DNA of 26,171 bases, from positions 1 through 26,171 of IMG/VR virus record IMGVR_UViG_3300019132_000069; one strand, 5' to 3'. A program made the translations under genes and the position numbers. The DNA is from a virus. Positions within the stretch are counted from its first letter, which is position 1; the number at the start of each line of letters is the position of its first letter. This document shows positions 12,800-21,489 of this stretch, piece after piece. The notes beneath the pieces are model-generated. The model was given only the letters and a program-made list of their open reading frames with translations. It did not search any database and was not told the DNA's origin.

Positions 12800-14797
12800 A
12801 TGGCGACGCGGACCATGGAAGCCCGGGCCGTCATCTCGGCGGTGGATCGCACCGGCAGCGTGCTCTCGGGCGTGGCCACCAAGTTCCGGCACCTTGCCGG
12901 CGCGGCGCGCCAGGTCAACGGCACGCTCGGACGTGTCGCAGCCACCTCGCGCGTCGTGGCGGCCGCCCAGACCCAGATCAATGCCGCCACCACCACGACG
13001 GTCGCCTCGGTCGGGCGCTATCTCGCCCCTGCTGCGGTGGCTTACGGTGTTAGTCGTGCCGTTCGCTCCTATGCGGATGTCGAGCGGCGGCTGACCCGCG
13101 TCGGCATCACGGCTGATACCTCGCGCGAGGAAATGCAGGCGGTCCGCAAGGAGGCGCAAGCGCTCGCCGATGAAGTCGCGATGCCGTTCGACAACATCGT
13201 CGGCGGTTTCGAGGCGCTGGCCGCGCAGGGCAAGTCGATGGGCGAGATCCGGCGGCAAATGCCGGCGGTCGCCCGGGCGGCTCAAGCTGCGGGCGCTGAC
13301 GTGAACGACATCGCCAATGCGGCCGGCGCGGTGGGCGATCAGATGCAAATCGCCGGCGACCGCATGCAGGCGGCCTTTGACATCATGATCGAAGGCGGCA
13401 ATGCCGGAAAGTTCGAACTCAAGGACATGGCGCGGTATCTGCCGAGCCTGGCGCCGCTGGCGGCCTCGATCGGCATGGTCGGGGAGGAAGGCCTGCAGCG
13501 TCTCGTTGCGACTGCCCAGGTGGTGCGCAACCAGACCGGCACGGCCTCAGAAGCGGCTACTTCGCTGCAGAACGTCTTCGCCAAAATGGAGGCCAACGAG
13601 ACGGTCAAGCGCTTCGGCGAGTTCGGCGTCGATCTCCCGAAGGCGATGGCCGCGGCGCGCAAGCAGGGCAAGGACCTGCTCTCGGTCTTCATCCAACTGT
13701 CCGACAAGGCGCTGAAAGGCGACCTGTCGAAAATCCCGCAGTTGTTCAGCGACATGGAAGTGCAACGCGGCATGCGTGCTCTGCTGTCGCAGCCCGGCGC
13801 CGTCGACCGTCTGGCGCGGGCGCTCGGCCGGGCCGATGGCGCGACCATGCGGGCCTTGGGCGAGGTGCTGGAGGACAACGAGACCAAGCTCCAGCGTCTG
13901 TCGAATTCCTGGAACAAGTTCGTCACGGAATCGGGCAATGCCGCCACCAATCTGGGAGCCGCCAAGGCGCTCAGCTGGATGGCGGACTCAATGCGAATCC
14001 TCAACGAGGAGATTGATCGCTTCAACGCGGGCCAGCGCACCAATGCCGAGGGCAATCTCAATGTCCTGAAGAATTTCGTGCTGACCGGGCAGGCAGTCGA
14101 TCAACCGGCGGCGTCGTTGGCGGCGGCCCGGGCTAATTTGGTTGATCGGGAGCGTCTTCTCCAGGCCCAAGAGCTGTCACGGCAGGAGGCGGACCGCGCC
14201 CGGGCCCAGCTCCGTAAGTTCGATGAGCTCGATGCTTTGCCACCCGGGTCGCCCCGGCGTGAGTTCGGATTCTCTGCGCGGGCCACCGAGCGGGAGCGCC
14301 TGCACGGGATCATCCGGCGAGCGGAGGAACTCGATGCGAACGCGGGAGCGCTTGATGACCTCAATCTGCGCATCACCGAGACGGTGGCGCTGCAGCGGCG
14401 GTTCGCAGGCCTGCGCATTAACGCTCCGGCAGAGGTGCGGCCGATCACCCCGGGCCTGCTGTCGTTCGGTCCAGGAGGTCCAGTCGGGCAGACCCAGTTC
14501 TGGGACAGCCAGGTGCGGGCTCCATCAGCTCCGGCACCGGTCGCTCCTGCAGGGCCGCCGATGCTCTCCCGGCTGGAGGACGTGCTCGGACCGGGCAAGA
14601 TCGAAGCGGTGGTGACGCAGCCGGTCGATGTGACCGGCAAGGTCGAGGCGGAGGTCACCGGGCAGGCCACCGTCAACGTGCGGGTGCAGGTTGAGGGCGG
14701 CGGTCGTGTCACCGGCATGAGTGCGGAATCGACCGGTAACATCCGTGCCCGTGTCGGCACCTCCATGCCCCAGGTTGTCAACCCGACGGGACGCTAA
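12800..14797 (+). CDS. Tape measure protein (TP901-type)
   Basis: A 665-residue tail-length ruler that fills the tube lumen during assembly. It is largely helical. The N-terminal part, about 90-330, matches the TP901-type tape measure domain: YADVERRLTRVGITADTS, LADEVAMPFDNIVGGFEALA, then PSLAPLAASIGM and a later NETKLQRLSNSWNKFV. Residues 60-85 are moderately hydrophobic and could be a membrane-active segment. The last ~60 residues are a valine-rich beta repeat (VDVTGKVEAEVTGQATVNV) common in Mu-like measures. It follows the chaperone directly, as in almost every long-tailed phage. If the usual ~0.15 nm per residue holds, the tail would be about 100 nm long. Confidence 0.92.
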   Translation: MATRTMEARAVISAVDRTGSVLSGVATKFRHLAGAARQVNGTLGRVAATSRVVAAAQTQINAATTTTVASVGRYLAPAAVAYGVSRAVRSYADVERRLTRVGITADTSREEMQAVRKEAQALADEVAMPFDNIVGGFEALAAQGKSMGEIRRQMPAVARAAQAAGADVNDIANAAGAVGDQMQIAGDRMQAAFDIMIEGGNAGKFELKDMARYLPSLAPLAASIGMVGEEGLQRLVATAQVVRNQTGTASEAATSLQNVFAKMEANETVKRFGEFGVDLPKAMAAARKQGKDLLSVFIQLSDKALKGDLSKIPQLFSDMEVQRGMRALLSQPGAVDRLARALGRADGATMRALGEVLEDNETKLQRLSNSWNKFVTESGNAATNLGAAKALSWMADSMRILNEEIDRFNAGQRTNAEGNLNVLKNFVLTGQAVDQPAASLAAARANLVDRERLLQAQELSRQEADRARAQLRKFDELDALPPGSPRREFGFSARATERERLHGIIRRAEELDANAGALDDLNLRITETVALQRRFAGLRINAPAEVRPITPGLLSFGPGGPVGQTQFWDSQVRAPSAPAPVAPAGPPMLSRLEDVLGPGKIEAVVTQPVDVTGKVEAEVTGQATVNVRVQVEGGGRVTGMSAESTGNIRARVGTSMPQVVNPTGR

Positions 14798-14800
14798 GTC

Positions 14801-15274
14801 ATGCGCGACTGGACGAAAACGCTCCGGCCGGCCTCGTTCCGGGGCGTGCCGTTCCAGGTCGAGCTGGAGGGCTTTACCGGTGGCCGCAATGTGGTCACGC
14901 ACGAATACGTCAATTCGGAATTCGTGATCTCCGAGGACAAGGGCCGCAAAGCCCGGCGTTACCGGGTCAGTGCCTACATCGCCAACGATCTCGCCGACGT
15001 GCACGGGGCCGCCCTGATGGCGGCTCTGACGATGCGCGGTGCGGGGCTCCTGGTGCTGCCGATGATGGGCCCCGTGGAGGTGATGATCTCCGGGGATATC
15101 ACGACCACGCACGACAAGACCGCGCTTGGTTACATCGGCTTCGAGTTCGAGGCCGTGGAGGCGGGCTCCGGCGCCCTGTTTCCGGTGCTGGCGCTCGGTG
15201 ACCGGCTTGCGGCGTCCGTTGCTGCGACCATCGCCGGCATCGCCCGGTCCGTCATCGGAGGCTTCCGGCCATGA
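14801..15274 (+). CDS. gpN-like tail/DNA circularisation protein, N-terminal half
   Basis: A 157-residue protein equal to the N-terminal domain of Mu gpN (DNA circulation family). It begins with the family hallmark MRDWTKTLRPASFRGVPFQV, then EYVNSEFVISEDKGRKARRYRVSAYI. Mu gpN is a baseplate/tail component around the tape-measure end and is usually one polypeptide of over 400 residues. Here the frame ends at TGA 15272-15274, which overlaps the next ATG (15271) in an ATGA junction. The following gene resembles the missing C-terminal half, so this looks like a gene split with coupled translation rather than a damaged gene. Confidence 0.88.
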   Translation: MRDWTKTLRPASFRGVPFQVELEGFTGGRNVVTHEYVNSEFVISEDKGRKARRYRVSAYIANDLADVHGAALMAALTMRGAGLLVLPMMGPVEVMISGDITTTHDKTALGYIGFEFEAVEAGSGALFPVLALGDRLAASVAATIAGIARSVIGGFRP

Positions 15275-15990
15275 GCGAGCGCACTGCCATCGCGACCAGC
15301 GTCGTGAGAAACCTGTGCGATCGGTTGGAGGTGATCCGCGCTGAACTCCCCTTCGAGGTGGCGACGGCGTCCGACCTGGCCACGCGCCTGGCCCGGGTGC
15401 GGGCCAGCATGGTCGGGGCGGTCGGCATTGCCGATCTCGCCGAAGCGACGGGAGCCTTGTGCGATGTGGTGCGGGATATGGGCCGCGAGGCCGATCCGGC
15501 GCAGGCCGAGTCCGGCTTTGCGGCGGCTCTTGCGGGGCTTGCCGACACCGTTCCGGCCACATCGTCGCCGGCGGTGATCCTGGCCTCTGATCTCGGCTTC
15601 ACGATCACGGCCTGCCTCGAGGCGGCCGTGCTGGCCGAGATCGCCGTGGCCGTGGCGTCGCGCTCCTACGCCGATCGGCGTGAGGCCTCCGCGGCCGCAT
15701 CCCGTCTGCGCAGCCTCGCGGCGGTTGCGCTGGAGGACATTGCGTTGCGGGGTGGGGAGGGCCTGTGGCGGGCTGCCAGCGAAGCCGTCCACCACGCCCT
15801 CGATCATCTGAACAAGACCGCGCTGGATCTCAAGCCCGTGGTGCTGGTGGAGTCCCTGCGCTCACTGCCGTCCACGGTGCTCGCCTGGCGCCTCTATGGA
15901 GATCCCGCGCGGGCGGAGGAGCTGGTGGAGCGCAACGGCGTCTCGACCGCGCTGTTCATGCCGACCACACTGGAAGCGATTGCGTCATGA
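15271..15990 (+). CDS. gpN-like C-terminal half (separate polypeptide)
   Basis: A 239-residue, mostly helical, Ala-rich protein. It starts inside the stop of the DNA circulation N-terminal gene (ATGA at 15271-15274). The C-terminal segment LAWRLYGDPARAEELVERNGVSTALFMPTTLEAI is the type of ending seen in gpN proteins (LYGDA-x-RA-x-E-x-x-x-RN). The C-terminal gpN assignment therefore rests on that ending and on order. It is intact, with no internal stop, and its codon use is like its neighbours. Probably it still assembles with the N-terminal half. Confidence 0.68.
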   Translation: MSERTAIATSVVRNLCDRLEVIRAELPFEVATASDLATRLARVRASMVGAVGIADLAEATGALCDVVRDMGREADPAQAESGFAAALAGLADTVPATSSPAVILASDLGFTITACLEAAVLAEIAVAVASRSYADRREASAAASRLRSLAAVALEDIALRGGEGLWRAASEAVHHALDHLNKTALDLKPVVLVESLRSLPSTVLAWRLYGDPARAEELVERNGVSTALFMPTTLEAIAS

Positions 15991-17054
15991 TCACCGACGA
16001 GCAGGTGGCCCTCATCGTAGGCGGCAAGCGGCTGGTGGGGTTTCAGGAGGTCAACGTCACCCGCTCGATGGAGGACGCGGCGATCCGCTTCGCGCTGAAG
16101 GCCACCAACCCCGCCTGGACCGAGGATGCCTGGGCGCTGCGGCTCGGCGCGCCGATCGAGCTCTATGCCAACGGCACGTTGCTGGTGCGGGGCTATATCG
16201 GCAATTACGAAGGCGATCACGAGTCCACCAACCATGTCGTCACCATCGATGGCCGCTCGAAAGCCGGGGATGTGGTCGACTGTCCGCCGGCCAGGCACAA
16301 GACCGGCCGGGTCGAGGGCAAGGATCTTCTGGGCGTCGCGCAGGAGTTCGACGAATTCGGCGTCGGTTTCTCCGCCGACGTGCCGTTGAAGCCGATCGCA
16401 AAAGTGCAGCGCCACCCGATGGACACCGTCTTCGACACCCTGGAGCGCGAGGCCCGCGAACAGGGCTTGATGCTGGCGGGGCAGCCCGACGGCTCGATCA
16501 AGATCACCCGTGCCGGCACCCGGCGTCATGCGGGCGCACTGGTCGAGGGCATGCCGCCGGTCAAGAAGTTCAAGGTGCGGTTTTCGGCCGACGGCAAGTT
16601 CAGCCATGTGACGGTGCGAGGCCAGAAGGCATCCGGCGCCGGGAAGGCGGACCTGCGGCAGGAAACGACGGAATACGACCCGGAGGTGGGGCGGTATCGC
16701 CCTCTGGTTCTGTTCGTCGAGGGCGATGCCACCGAGAGGGATCTGAAGAATCGGGCGCAATGGGAGCGGCTGCGCCGGACCGGCGCCGGCACCGCCATCG
16801 ACATTCCTGTCACCACCTGGCGCGATGCGCAGGGCGAGCTCTGGGAGCCGGGACGCCTGGTGGCGGTCTCTCTGCCGAGCGAGCGGGTCGATCAGGACAT
16901 GACCCTCTCGGCGGTGACGTTCATCCAGAACAACGGCGAGGACGGCGGCACGATTGCACTGCTGACCCTGGTCGATCCCCGCACCCACGGCGGCAAGAAG
17001 CCGAAGGGGAAATCCGACAAGGCCTATGACACCAGGGAAGGGGAGTTCAACTGA
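15987..17054 (+). CDS. Baseplate hub protein (Mu gpP / gp44-like)
   Basis: 355 residues from ATG 15987 (ATGA overlap with the upstream stop). A longer in-frame opening from 15765 overlaps the previous gene and is ignored. The protein forms the baseplate hub at the tube tip. Its start (VALIVGGKRLVGFQEVNVTRSMED) and its first part, GAPIELYANGTLLVRGYIGN, then VVTIDGRSKAGDVVDC, have the hub domain pattern. Later parts repeat beta motifs typical of the gp27/gpD-like fold (FKVRFSADGKFSHVTVRGQK). It is followed by the spike gene, as in Mu. Confidence 0.87.
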   Translation: MITDEQVALIVGGKRLVGFQEVNVTRSMEDAAIRFALKATNPAWTEDAWALRLGAPIELYANGTLLVRGYIGNYEGDHESTNHVVTIDGRSKAGDVVDCPPARHKTGRVEGKDLLGVAQEFDEFGVGFSADVPLKPIAKVQRHPMDTVFDTLEREAREQGLMLAGQPDGSIKITRAGTRRHAGALVEGMPPVKKFKVRFSADGKFSHVTVRGQKASGAGKADLRQETTEYDPEVGRYRPLVLFVEGDATERDLKNRAQWERLRRTGAGTAIDIPVTTWRDAQGELWEPGRLVAVSLPSERVDQDMTLSAVTFIQNNGEDGGTIALLTLVDPRTHGGKKPKGKSDKAYDTREGEFN

Positions 17055-17536
17055 TGTTCGACCTCTTCCGCACCGAACTGCGCGAGACACAGGATGACGG
17101 TGATCTGCAGACGGTGACCCTCTACGGGGTCGGCGGCGAGGAGCTCACCAGGGTTCACCGGGTACAGCCCTTCGGTCTCTCCAGCCATCCGCCGGCGGGC
17201 GCGCACGGCATCGGCGCGGCCTTGCACGGCCGGCGCGACCTCGCCGTGGTGCTGGGCCTGGAGCACGCACAGTTTCGCCCGAGAGCCACGCAAATCGGCG
17301 GCACGGTGCTGTACGACATGTACGGCTCGGCAGTGTCGCTGGTGGAGCAGAACCTGCGCATCGTCCACGCCCAGAAGATCGAGCATGTGGTGGGCGGCTG
17401 TTCTTTCACCATCACGCCCGGCGGCTTTCAGTTCGCCGGCGGCACGATCACCCACGACGGCAAGAACATCGGCGCAACCCACATCCACGGCGGTGTGATG
17501 TCGGGACCGGCCACAACGGGCGTTCCTGCCAACTAA
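17054..17536 (+). CDS. Baseplate spike protein (Mu gp45-like)
   Basis: A 160-residue trimeric spike at the tip of the tail that pierces the outer membrane. The N-terminal OB-like part runs about 12-80 (VTLYGVGGEELTRVHRVQPF then HGRRDLAVVLGLE). The middle is a narrow beta helix (LRIVHAQKIEHVVGGCSFTI). The tip (GKNIGATHIHGGVMSGPATT) contains the HIH triplet that binds a metal ion in spike apices. It shares one base with the upstream stop (TGATG), so translation is coupled to the hub gene. Confidence 0.9.
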   Translation: MFDLFRTELRETQDDGDLQTVTLYGVGGEELTRVHRVQPFGLSSHPPAGAHGIGAALHGRRDLAVVLGLEHAQFRPRATQIGGTVLYDMYGSAVSLVEQNLRIVHAQKIEHVVGGCSFTITPGGFQFAGGTITHDGKNIGATHIHGGVMSGPATTGVPAN

Positions 17537-17545
17537 AGGCCTGCC

Positions 17546-18052
17546 ATGCTCACCATTACGCCTTTGACCGGGCCGGACCAGCCGGTGCTGGCGCCGGATG
17601 TCGTCCTCATTGATGGCACCTACGGCGATCTCGTGTTCGACGCCGCCGGCGAACTGATGGCGAGAAACCCCATCTCGACCGCCGCCCTGCTCCTGCTGGG
17701 GACCGATGCGCGCTGCTCCGACGACGAGCTGTTGCCCGAGCATGCGGGCGATGCCCGCGGCTGGGTCGGCGACGGTTTCGATGTCGACGCGGCTCGCGGC
17801 GAGGCGCCGCTCGGCGCAAAATTCTGGCTCTACCGGCGCGCCCATCTCACCGATGAGACCGGGCGGCAGGTCGAGGATGAAGCCCGGCGTGCGCTCAAGC
17901 CGCTCCTCGATCAGGGAGTGGTCGCGCGCATCGAGGCCAAGGCCACCGTGCAGAAGGCCGAGGGGCGGCTGGTGCTGGCCATCGCCCTCATCGGCCGCGA
18001 CGGCCGCACGATCACCGACATTCGATTCGATCCTCTTTGGAAGCTGGTCTGA
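17546..18052 (+). CDS. Baseplate protein gp46-like (wedge, gpW-type)
   Basis: A 168-residue baseplate wedge protein of the Mu gp46 family. Its start GTYGDLVFDAAGELMARNPI, the middle GFDVDAARGEAPLGAKFWLYRR, and the final GRDGRTITDIRFDPLWKLV are typical. Charged helices link the beta parts. It follows the spike and precedes the gp47-like gene, the Mu order. The next gene starts on its stop codon (TGATG). Confidence 0.9.
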   Translation: MLTITPLTGPDQPVLAPDVVLIDGTYGDLVFDAAGELMARNPISTAALLLLGTDARCSDDELLPEHAGDARGWVGDGFDVDAARGEAPLGAKFWLYRRAHLTDETGRQVEDEARRALKPLLDQGVVARIEAKATVQKAEGRLVLAIALIGRDGRTITDIRFDPLWKLV

Positions 18053-19143
18053 TGGCTTATCCCATGCCTACCCTGGCCGCGCTGTCGCAACGGGCGCGCG
18101 GTGTGATCGCCGAAGCCGTGGGGGTCACGGTCGGCCTCTGGCCGAGCTTCTGGGCTATCCTGGCCAAGATCCTCGCGGCGCTTGGCTTCGAGTATCACCA
18201 GCGGCTGAAATGGCTCTACAAGCAGCTATTCGCGGCCAGTGCCGACGAAGCCTGGCTCATCCGGCATGGGTTCGAGCTCGGCATCACCCGTGTCCCGGCG
18301 GCCGTGGCCACCGGGACCGCGACGGTGGCGTGCCCACCCGGCACGGTGATCCCGTTCGGCATTACCTTTCGCCGGGTGGATGGGGTGCTGTTTCGCACCC
18401 GCGCAAGCGCCATTGGAACCGGCGACCCCACCACGATCCAGCTTGAGGCGCTGACGGCCGGAGCGGCCGGCAACACCGCGGCTGACGAGGAGCTGGTGCT
18501 GGTCGACACCGGCGCGGTGGCGGGCCTCGGCGAAATCGCAACCGTTGGGTCGGTTGGTCTCGGCGGCGGCGCTGAAGCGGAGACCGTCGAGGCGCTGCGC
18601 CAGCGCATCCTCGAGCGCAAGCGCAACCCGCCGCAAGGCGGCTCGGCCCCCGACTGGATCCGCTGGACGAAGGAGAGCTCCGGCGCCATCACCCGGGTGT
18701 TCGTCGACAGTTTCATCGGCGATGCGCGTGAGGTGTGGATCTGCTTTCTGCGCTCGGACCGTGCCCATGGCATCCCCACGGGAGCCGATGTGGCGGCCGT
18801 GCAGGCCTACGTCGAGGACCCGGTGCGTCGGCCGGTGACGGCGCGGGTTTCTGTGGTCGCGCCGGCGCCGCAGCCGGTCAACATCACCATCGCGAATCTG
18901 GTGAACGACACACCCGCGATCCGGGCAGCGATCACGGAAGAGCTCGACGCGATGTTCGCCGACCGGTGTGCGCCGGCGACGCCGTCCAAGAGTTTCCTGC
19001 TGCCGCGGTCCTGGATCTCGGAGGCGATCTCCCGCGCCACCGGCGAGGAAAGCCACTCGCTGCCGGGGCTGCCGGAATACCTCACCTATGCGACCGCCGG
19101 GCACTACCCCGTGCGCGGCACGGTCTCCTACACCAGCGCTTAA
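18052..19143 (+). CDS. Baseplate J-like protein (Mu gp47)
   Basis: 363 residues from ATG 18052, preceded by GGAAG (18039-18043). The open frame starts a little earlier (18037), but the overlap with the upstream stop and the ribosome site support 18052. Baseplate J proteins form the wedge ring that joins the tube to the fibres. Typical elements are GVLFRTRASAIGTGDPTTIQ, EALTAGAAGNTAADEEL, and RQRILERKRNPPQGGSAPDW then RWTKESSGAITRVFV. The end (LPEYLTYATAGHYPVRGTV) also fits. High certainty. Confidence 0.94.
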   Translation: MAYPMPTLAALSQRARGVIAEAVGVTVGLWPSFWAILAKILAALGFEYHQRLKWLYKQLFAASADEAWLIRHGFELGITRVPAAVATGTATVACPPGTVIPFGITFRRVDGVLFRTRASAIGTGDPTTIQLEALTAGAAGNTAADEELVLVDTGAVAGLGEIATVGSVGLGGGAEAETVEALRQRILERKRNPPQGGSAPDWIRWTKESSGAITRVFVDSFIGDAREVWICFLRSDRAHGIPTGADVAAVQAYVEDPVRRPVTARVSVVAPAPQPVNITIANLVNDTPAIRAAITEELDAMFADRCAPATPSKSFLLPRSWISEAISRATGEESHSLPGLPEYLTYATAGHYPVRGTVSYTSA

Positions 19144-19155
19144 GGAGCAGACCCG

Positions 19156-19854
19156 ATGGCGGTGCAACCCGGCTGGCCCTGTGCGTTGCTGCCGGCGACG
19201 CCGCCCTCTGTGGGCGACCGCTTGAGCGACCCCGATCCTGACGATCTTCTGCCGCAGGTGATCGCGGTCGCGCCACGCGGCCCGATCTGGGGCACCGACG
19301 AGGCCGGGGACGGCACCGGGGCCTCGCCGGTGATGCGGAAGCTCTGGAGGGCCGTTGCAGGCTGGCTGGCGGATCTCTACCGCGAGGCCTTCGAGACCGC
19401 GGCGCAGTGTTTCCCCTCGGCCATCACCTTTTCACTCGACGACTGGGAGGCGGAATACGGCCTGCCCGATCCCTGCACCTCGCCGGACTCGGGCGAGCTG
19501 GGTCGCATCAACGCCGTGCGCGCCCGCTTCGGTGCGCAGGGCGGCGCCAGTCCGGCGTATTTCGTGTGCCTGGCGGCCTCGGTCGGCTACGACATCACGA
19601 TCAGCGAACCGTCCGACTTTATCTGCGATCTGTCGGAGTGCGACGGTGACGACACCGTCGTCACCGTCAATGGCCATCACGAATGGATCGTCCGGCTCAA
19701 CGGGCTCGGCGACACCTGGTTCTATTGCGACGACGGCATGTGTGACGACACCCCGCTCGAGGGCTTCGTGGTCGCCACCGATCTCGAATGCGTTCTGCGC
19801 CGCGTCGCGCCTACCCACACCACCCTCATCTTCGATTACTCGGGAGTCTCCTGA
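19156..19854 (+). CDS. Baseplate/tail protein gp48-like (DUF2313)
   Basis: A 232-residue protein of the Mu gp48 family, probably linking baseplate to fibres. AAGGAG (19142-19147) is a good ribosome site. Diagnostic text includes LLPQVIAVAPRGPIWGTD near the start, SLDDWEAEYGLPD (about 95-107) and ARFGAQGGASPAYF. The C-terminal 100 residues are unusually rich in Cys and Asp (CDLSECDGDD, YCDDGMCDD, LECVLRR), and could form disulphides or bind metal. The next gene begins on its stop codon. Confidence 0.9.
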   Translation: MAVQPGWPCALLPATPPSVGDRLSDPDPDDLLPQVIAVAPRGPIWGTDEAGDGTGASPVMRKLWRAVAGWLADLYREAFETAAQCFPSAITFSLDDWEAEYGLPDPCTSPDSGELGRINAVRARFGAQGGASPAYFVCLAASVGYDITISEPSDFICDLSECDGDDTVVTVNGHHEWIVRLNGLGDTWFYCDDGMCDDTPLEGFVVATDLECVLRRVAPTHTTLIFDYSGVS

Positions 19855-20873
19855 TGAAGTACCAGCCGCCGACCGGTGCGGTCGATCCGAACGAGTCCTA
19901 TGTCGGGCGTGACATCGCCGCCGGGCGGCAGGGATCACGCGTGCCTCCGAAAGCGATCGAGCAGAACCAGCGCGAATTGCATCATCTCGTCGAGTATGCA
20001 GGACTGCAACCGTCGGATGACGATCTGGAGCAAGTCCGCAAGGCTATCCAGTCCCTCATCCTGTCCCATAAGATCGGGCTCGGAGATCTGCTGCGGGCTC
20101 CCTTTGTGGTCGTGAACAGCGCGACGGTAACATCGCCGCCGGCGTCCCCCGTTCTCGGCGACACCTATGCGATCCCGGCGAATGCGCTCGGTGCCTGGAG
20201 CGGCCTTGGCGGCCAACTGGCGCAGTGGAACGGTGCGGTCTGGATTACGAAGGCTGTCCCGCTCGGGCATCTGGTGGTGGTCGCAGACGCTGCCGTCGAC
20301 AGTGTCAACCGCTACAGGCGCAGCACCGGAACGGAGTGGGTCTCGGCCTATGCGAGCAGCGCGGCAGTCGGCTTGGTCCGGTTGGCGACGCAGAACGAGG
20401 CGAATGGCGGCACCGAGGCGGGTGCGGTTCTGACGCCGGCCGTACTTCGCGGCCTGCAGGTGCCCAACTTCCGCTATGAGCGCATCAGCATGACCTTGGC
20501 GGAAAACACGGAAACGACCGTGTTCAACTTCGATAGCGGCTCAGGCCTGATCCTGATGCCGAATTCCACCTTCATCAATAACGTGCTGACGATCGGCGAA
20601 GCGGGGTTGTGGGACTTCCTGGTCGCCGTGCGCTCGGCTTCGCTCTCTGGCCCTGGTTTTCTTGAGGTTGGTCTTATCGTCAACGGCCTCCTGAGCACGA
20701 CCGAAACCGCCGGTAAAACGGGTGATTTCAGTGAGGCGTTGGGCGTCACCTACAGCGAAACCCGCACGATTCCGGCCGGTACGACTGTCCAGGCCAGGGT
20801 CAAACACCGCAACGCATCAGCGGCGGCCCGCGATCTTTATGTGCGGTTCCTCGGCAAGCGCGTGGCCAGCTAA
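19854..20873 (+). CDS. Tail fibre protein with C1q-like tip
   Basis: 339 residues from ATG 19854, overlapping the upstream stop by one base. It is probably the receptor-binding fibre. The N-terminal part (1-75) is a baseplate-attachment segment. Residues 100-165 resemble DUF2793 (LGDTYAIPANALGAWSGL, then QWNGAVWITKA), a domain typical of alphaproteobacterial fibres. Residues 172-200 contain a fibre-type repeat (GLVRLATQNEANGG, then AVLTPAVL). The C-terminal ~130 residues are a probable C1q/TNF-like jelly roll (TEWVSAY... then FNFDSGSGLILM, LWDFLVAVRSASL). This tip would determine host range. There is no fibre-tip chaperone of the Mu U/S type, only the DUF4376 gene next to it. Confidence 0.78.
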   Translation: MKYQPPTGAVDPNESYVGRDIAAGRQGSRVPPKAIEQNQRELHHLVEYAGLQPSDDDLEQVRKAIQSLILSHKIGLGDLLRAPFVVVNSATVTSPPASPVLGDTYAIPANALGAWSGLGGQLAQWNGAVWITKAVPLGHLVVVADAAVDSVNRYRRSTGTEWVSAYASSAAVGLVRLATQNEANGGTEAGAVLTPAVLRGLQVPNFRYERISMTLAENTETTVFNFDSGSGLILMPNSTFINNVLTIGEAGLWDFLVAVRSASLSGPGFLEVGLIVNGLLSTTETAGKTGDFSEALGVTYSETRTIPAGTTVQARVKHRNASAAARDLYVRFLGKRVAS

Positions 20874-20888
20874 AAGGAAACAGCCATC

Positions 20889-21467
20889 ATGACAAGAGTG
20901 AACTTTGCGAGCAACGCCGAGGCCATGCTGGCGGCGTCTGTGTTGACCTCGGCGCAGCGCGGCGCGCTGGCCTATGTCGAGGACGAGGATGGCTTCGGCT
21001 TCGAGGGCCCGAATGAGATTGTCACCCTGCTGGCCGGTGTCAATATCGAAGCCGCAGAGCTCCGCCAGCGGAAGAACGATCTGCTTGCGCAGGTGAATGC
21101 CAAGCGGGATTCGGTCCTGACGCAGGGATACGAGTATGATTTCGGCGCAGCGGGCGTGCGGACGCTCGACAACCGCAACGAGCAGGATGCCGTCAACTGG
21201 CTCGGGCTGGAGCGCATTGTCGAGAAGATGATCGCTGCCGGACAGGGAACTGCGCTGGTCCAGATCCGTGACGCCGGCAACGATACGTTCTCGGCACCAG
21301 CGCAGGCGGTCTCGGATGCGCTGTTTGCCATGGCACAATGGCGGTCTGCGGTCCTGGCACAATCCTGGCAGCTGAAGGATCTGATTGAAGCGGCTGGCGC
21401 TGACGATCTGCCCACCATCAACATTGATAGCGGCTGGCCGATTCCGGGGTCTCGGACCGCCGCATAG
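20889..21467 (+). CDS. DUF4376 fibre-associated protein
   Basis: A 192-residue protein with a DUF4376 layout. Diagnostic parts are VNAKRDSVLTQGYEYDFGAAG, then GTALVQIRDAGNDTFSAPAQAV and LAQSWQLKDLIEAAGADDL. AGGAAA (20875-20880) precedes the ATG. DUF4376 proteins occur beside phage tail fibre genes and are thought to act as fibre components or assembly proteins, but no activity is known. It ends the structural series: after it the strand switches to a mixed intergenic region. Confidence 0.8.
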   Translation: MTRVNFASNAEAMLAASVLTSAQRGALAYVEDEDGFGFEGPNEIVTLLAGVNIEAAELRQRKNDLLAQVNAKRDSVLTQGYEYDFGAAGVRTLDNRNEQDAVNWLGLERIVEKMIAAGQGTALVQIRDAGNDTFSAPAQAVSDALFAMAQWRSAVLAQSWQLKDLIEAAGADDLPTINIDSGWPIPGSRTAA

Positions 21468-21489
21468 GCCTATCCCGCCCGCGCACTAC

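Noticed and set aside
11837-13348. A 503-codon minus-strand open frame across tube, chaperone and tape-measure genes.
   Set aside because: It overlaps three certain + strand genes and is low-complexity; only the separate frame 12046-12351 in that area has protein character.
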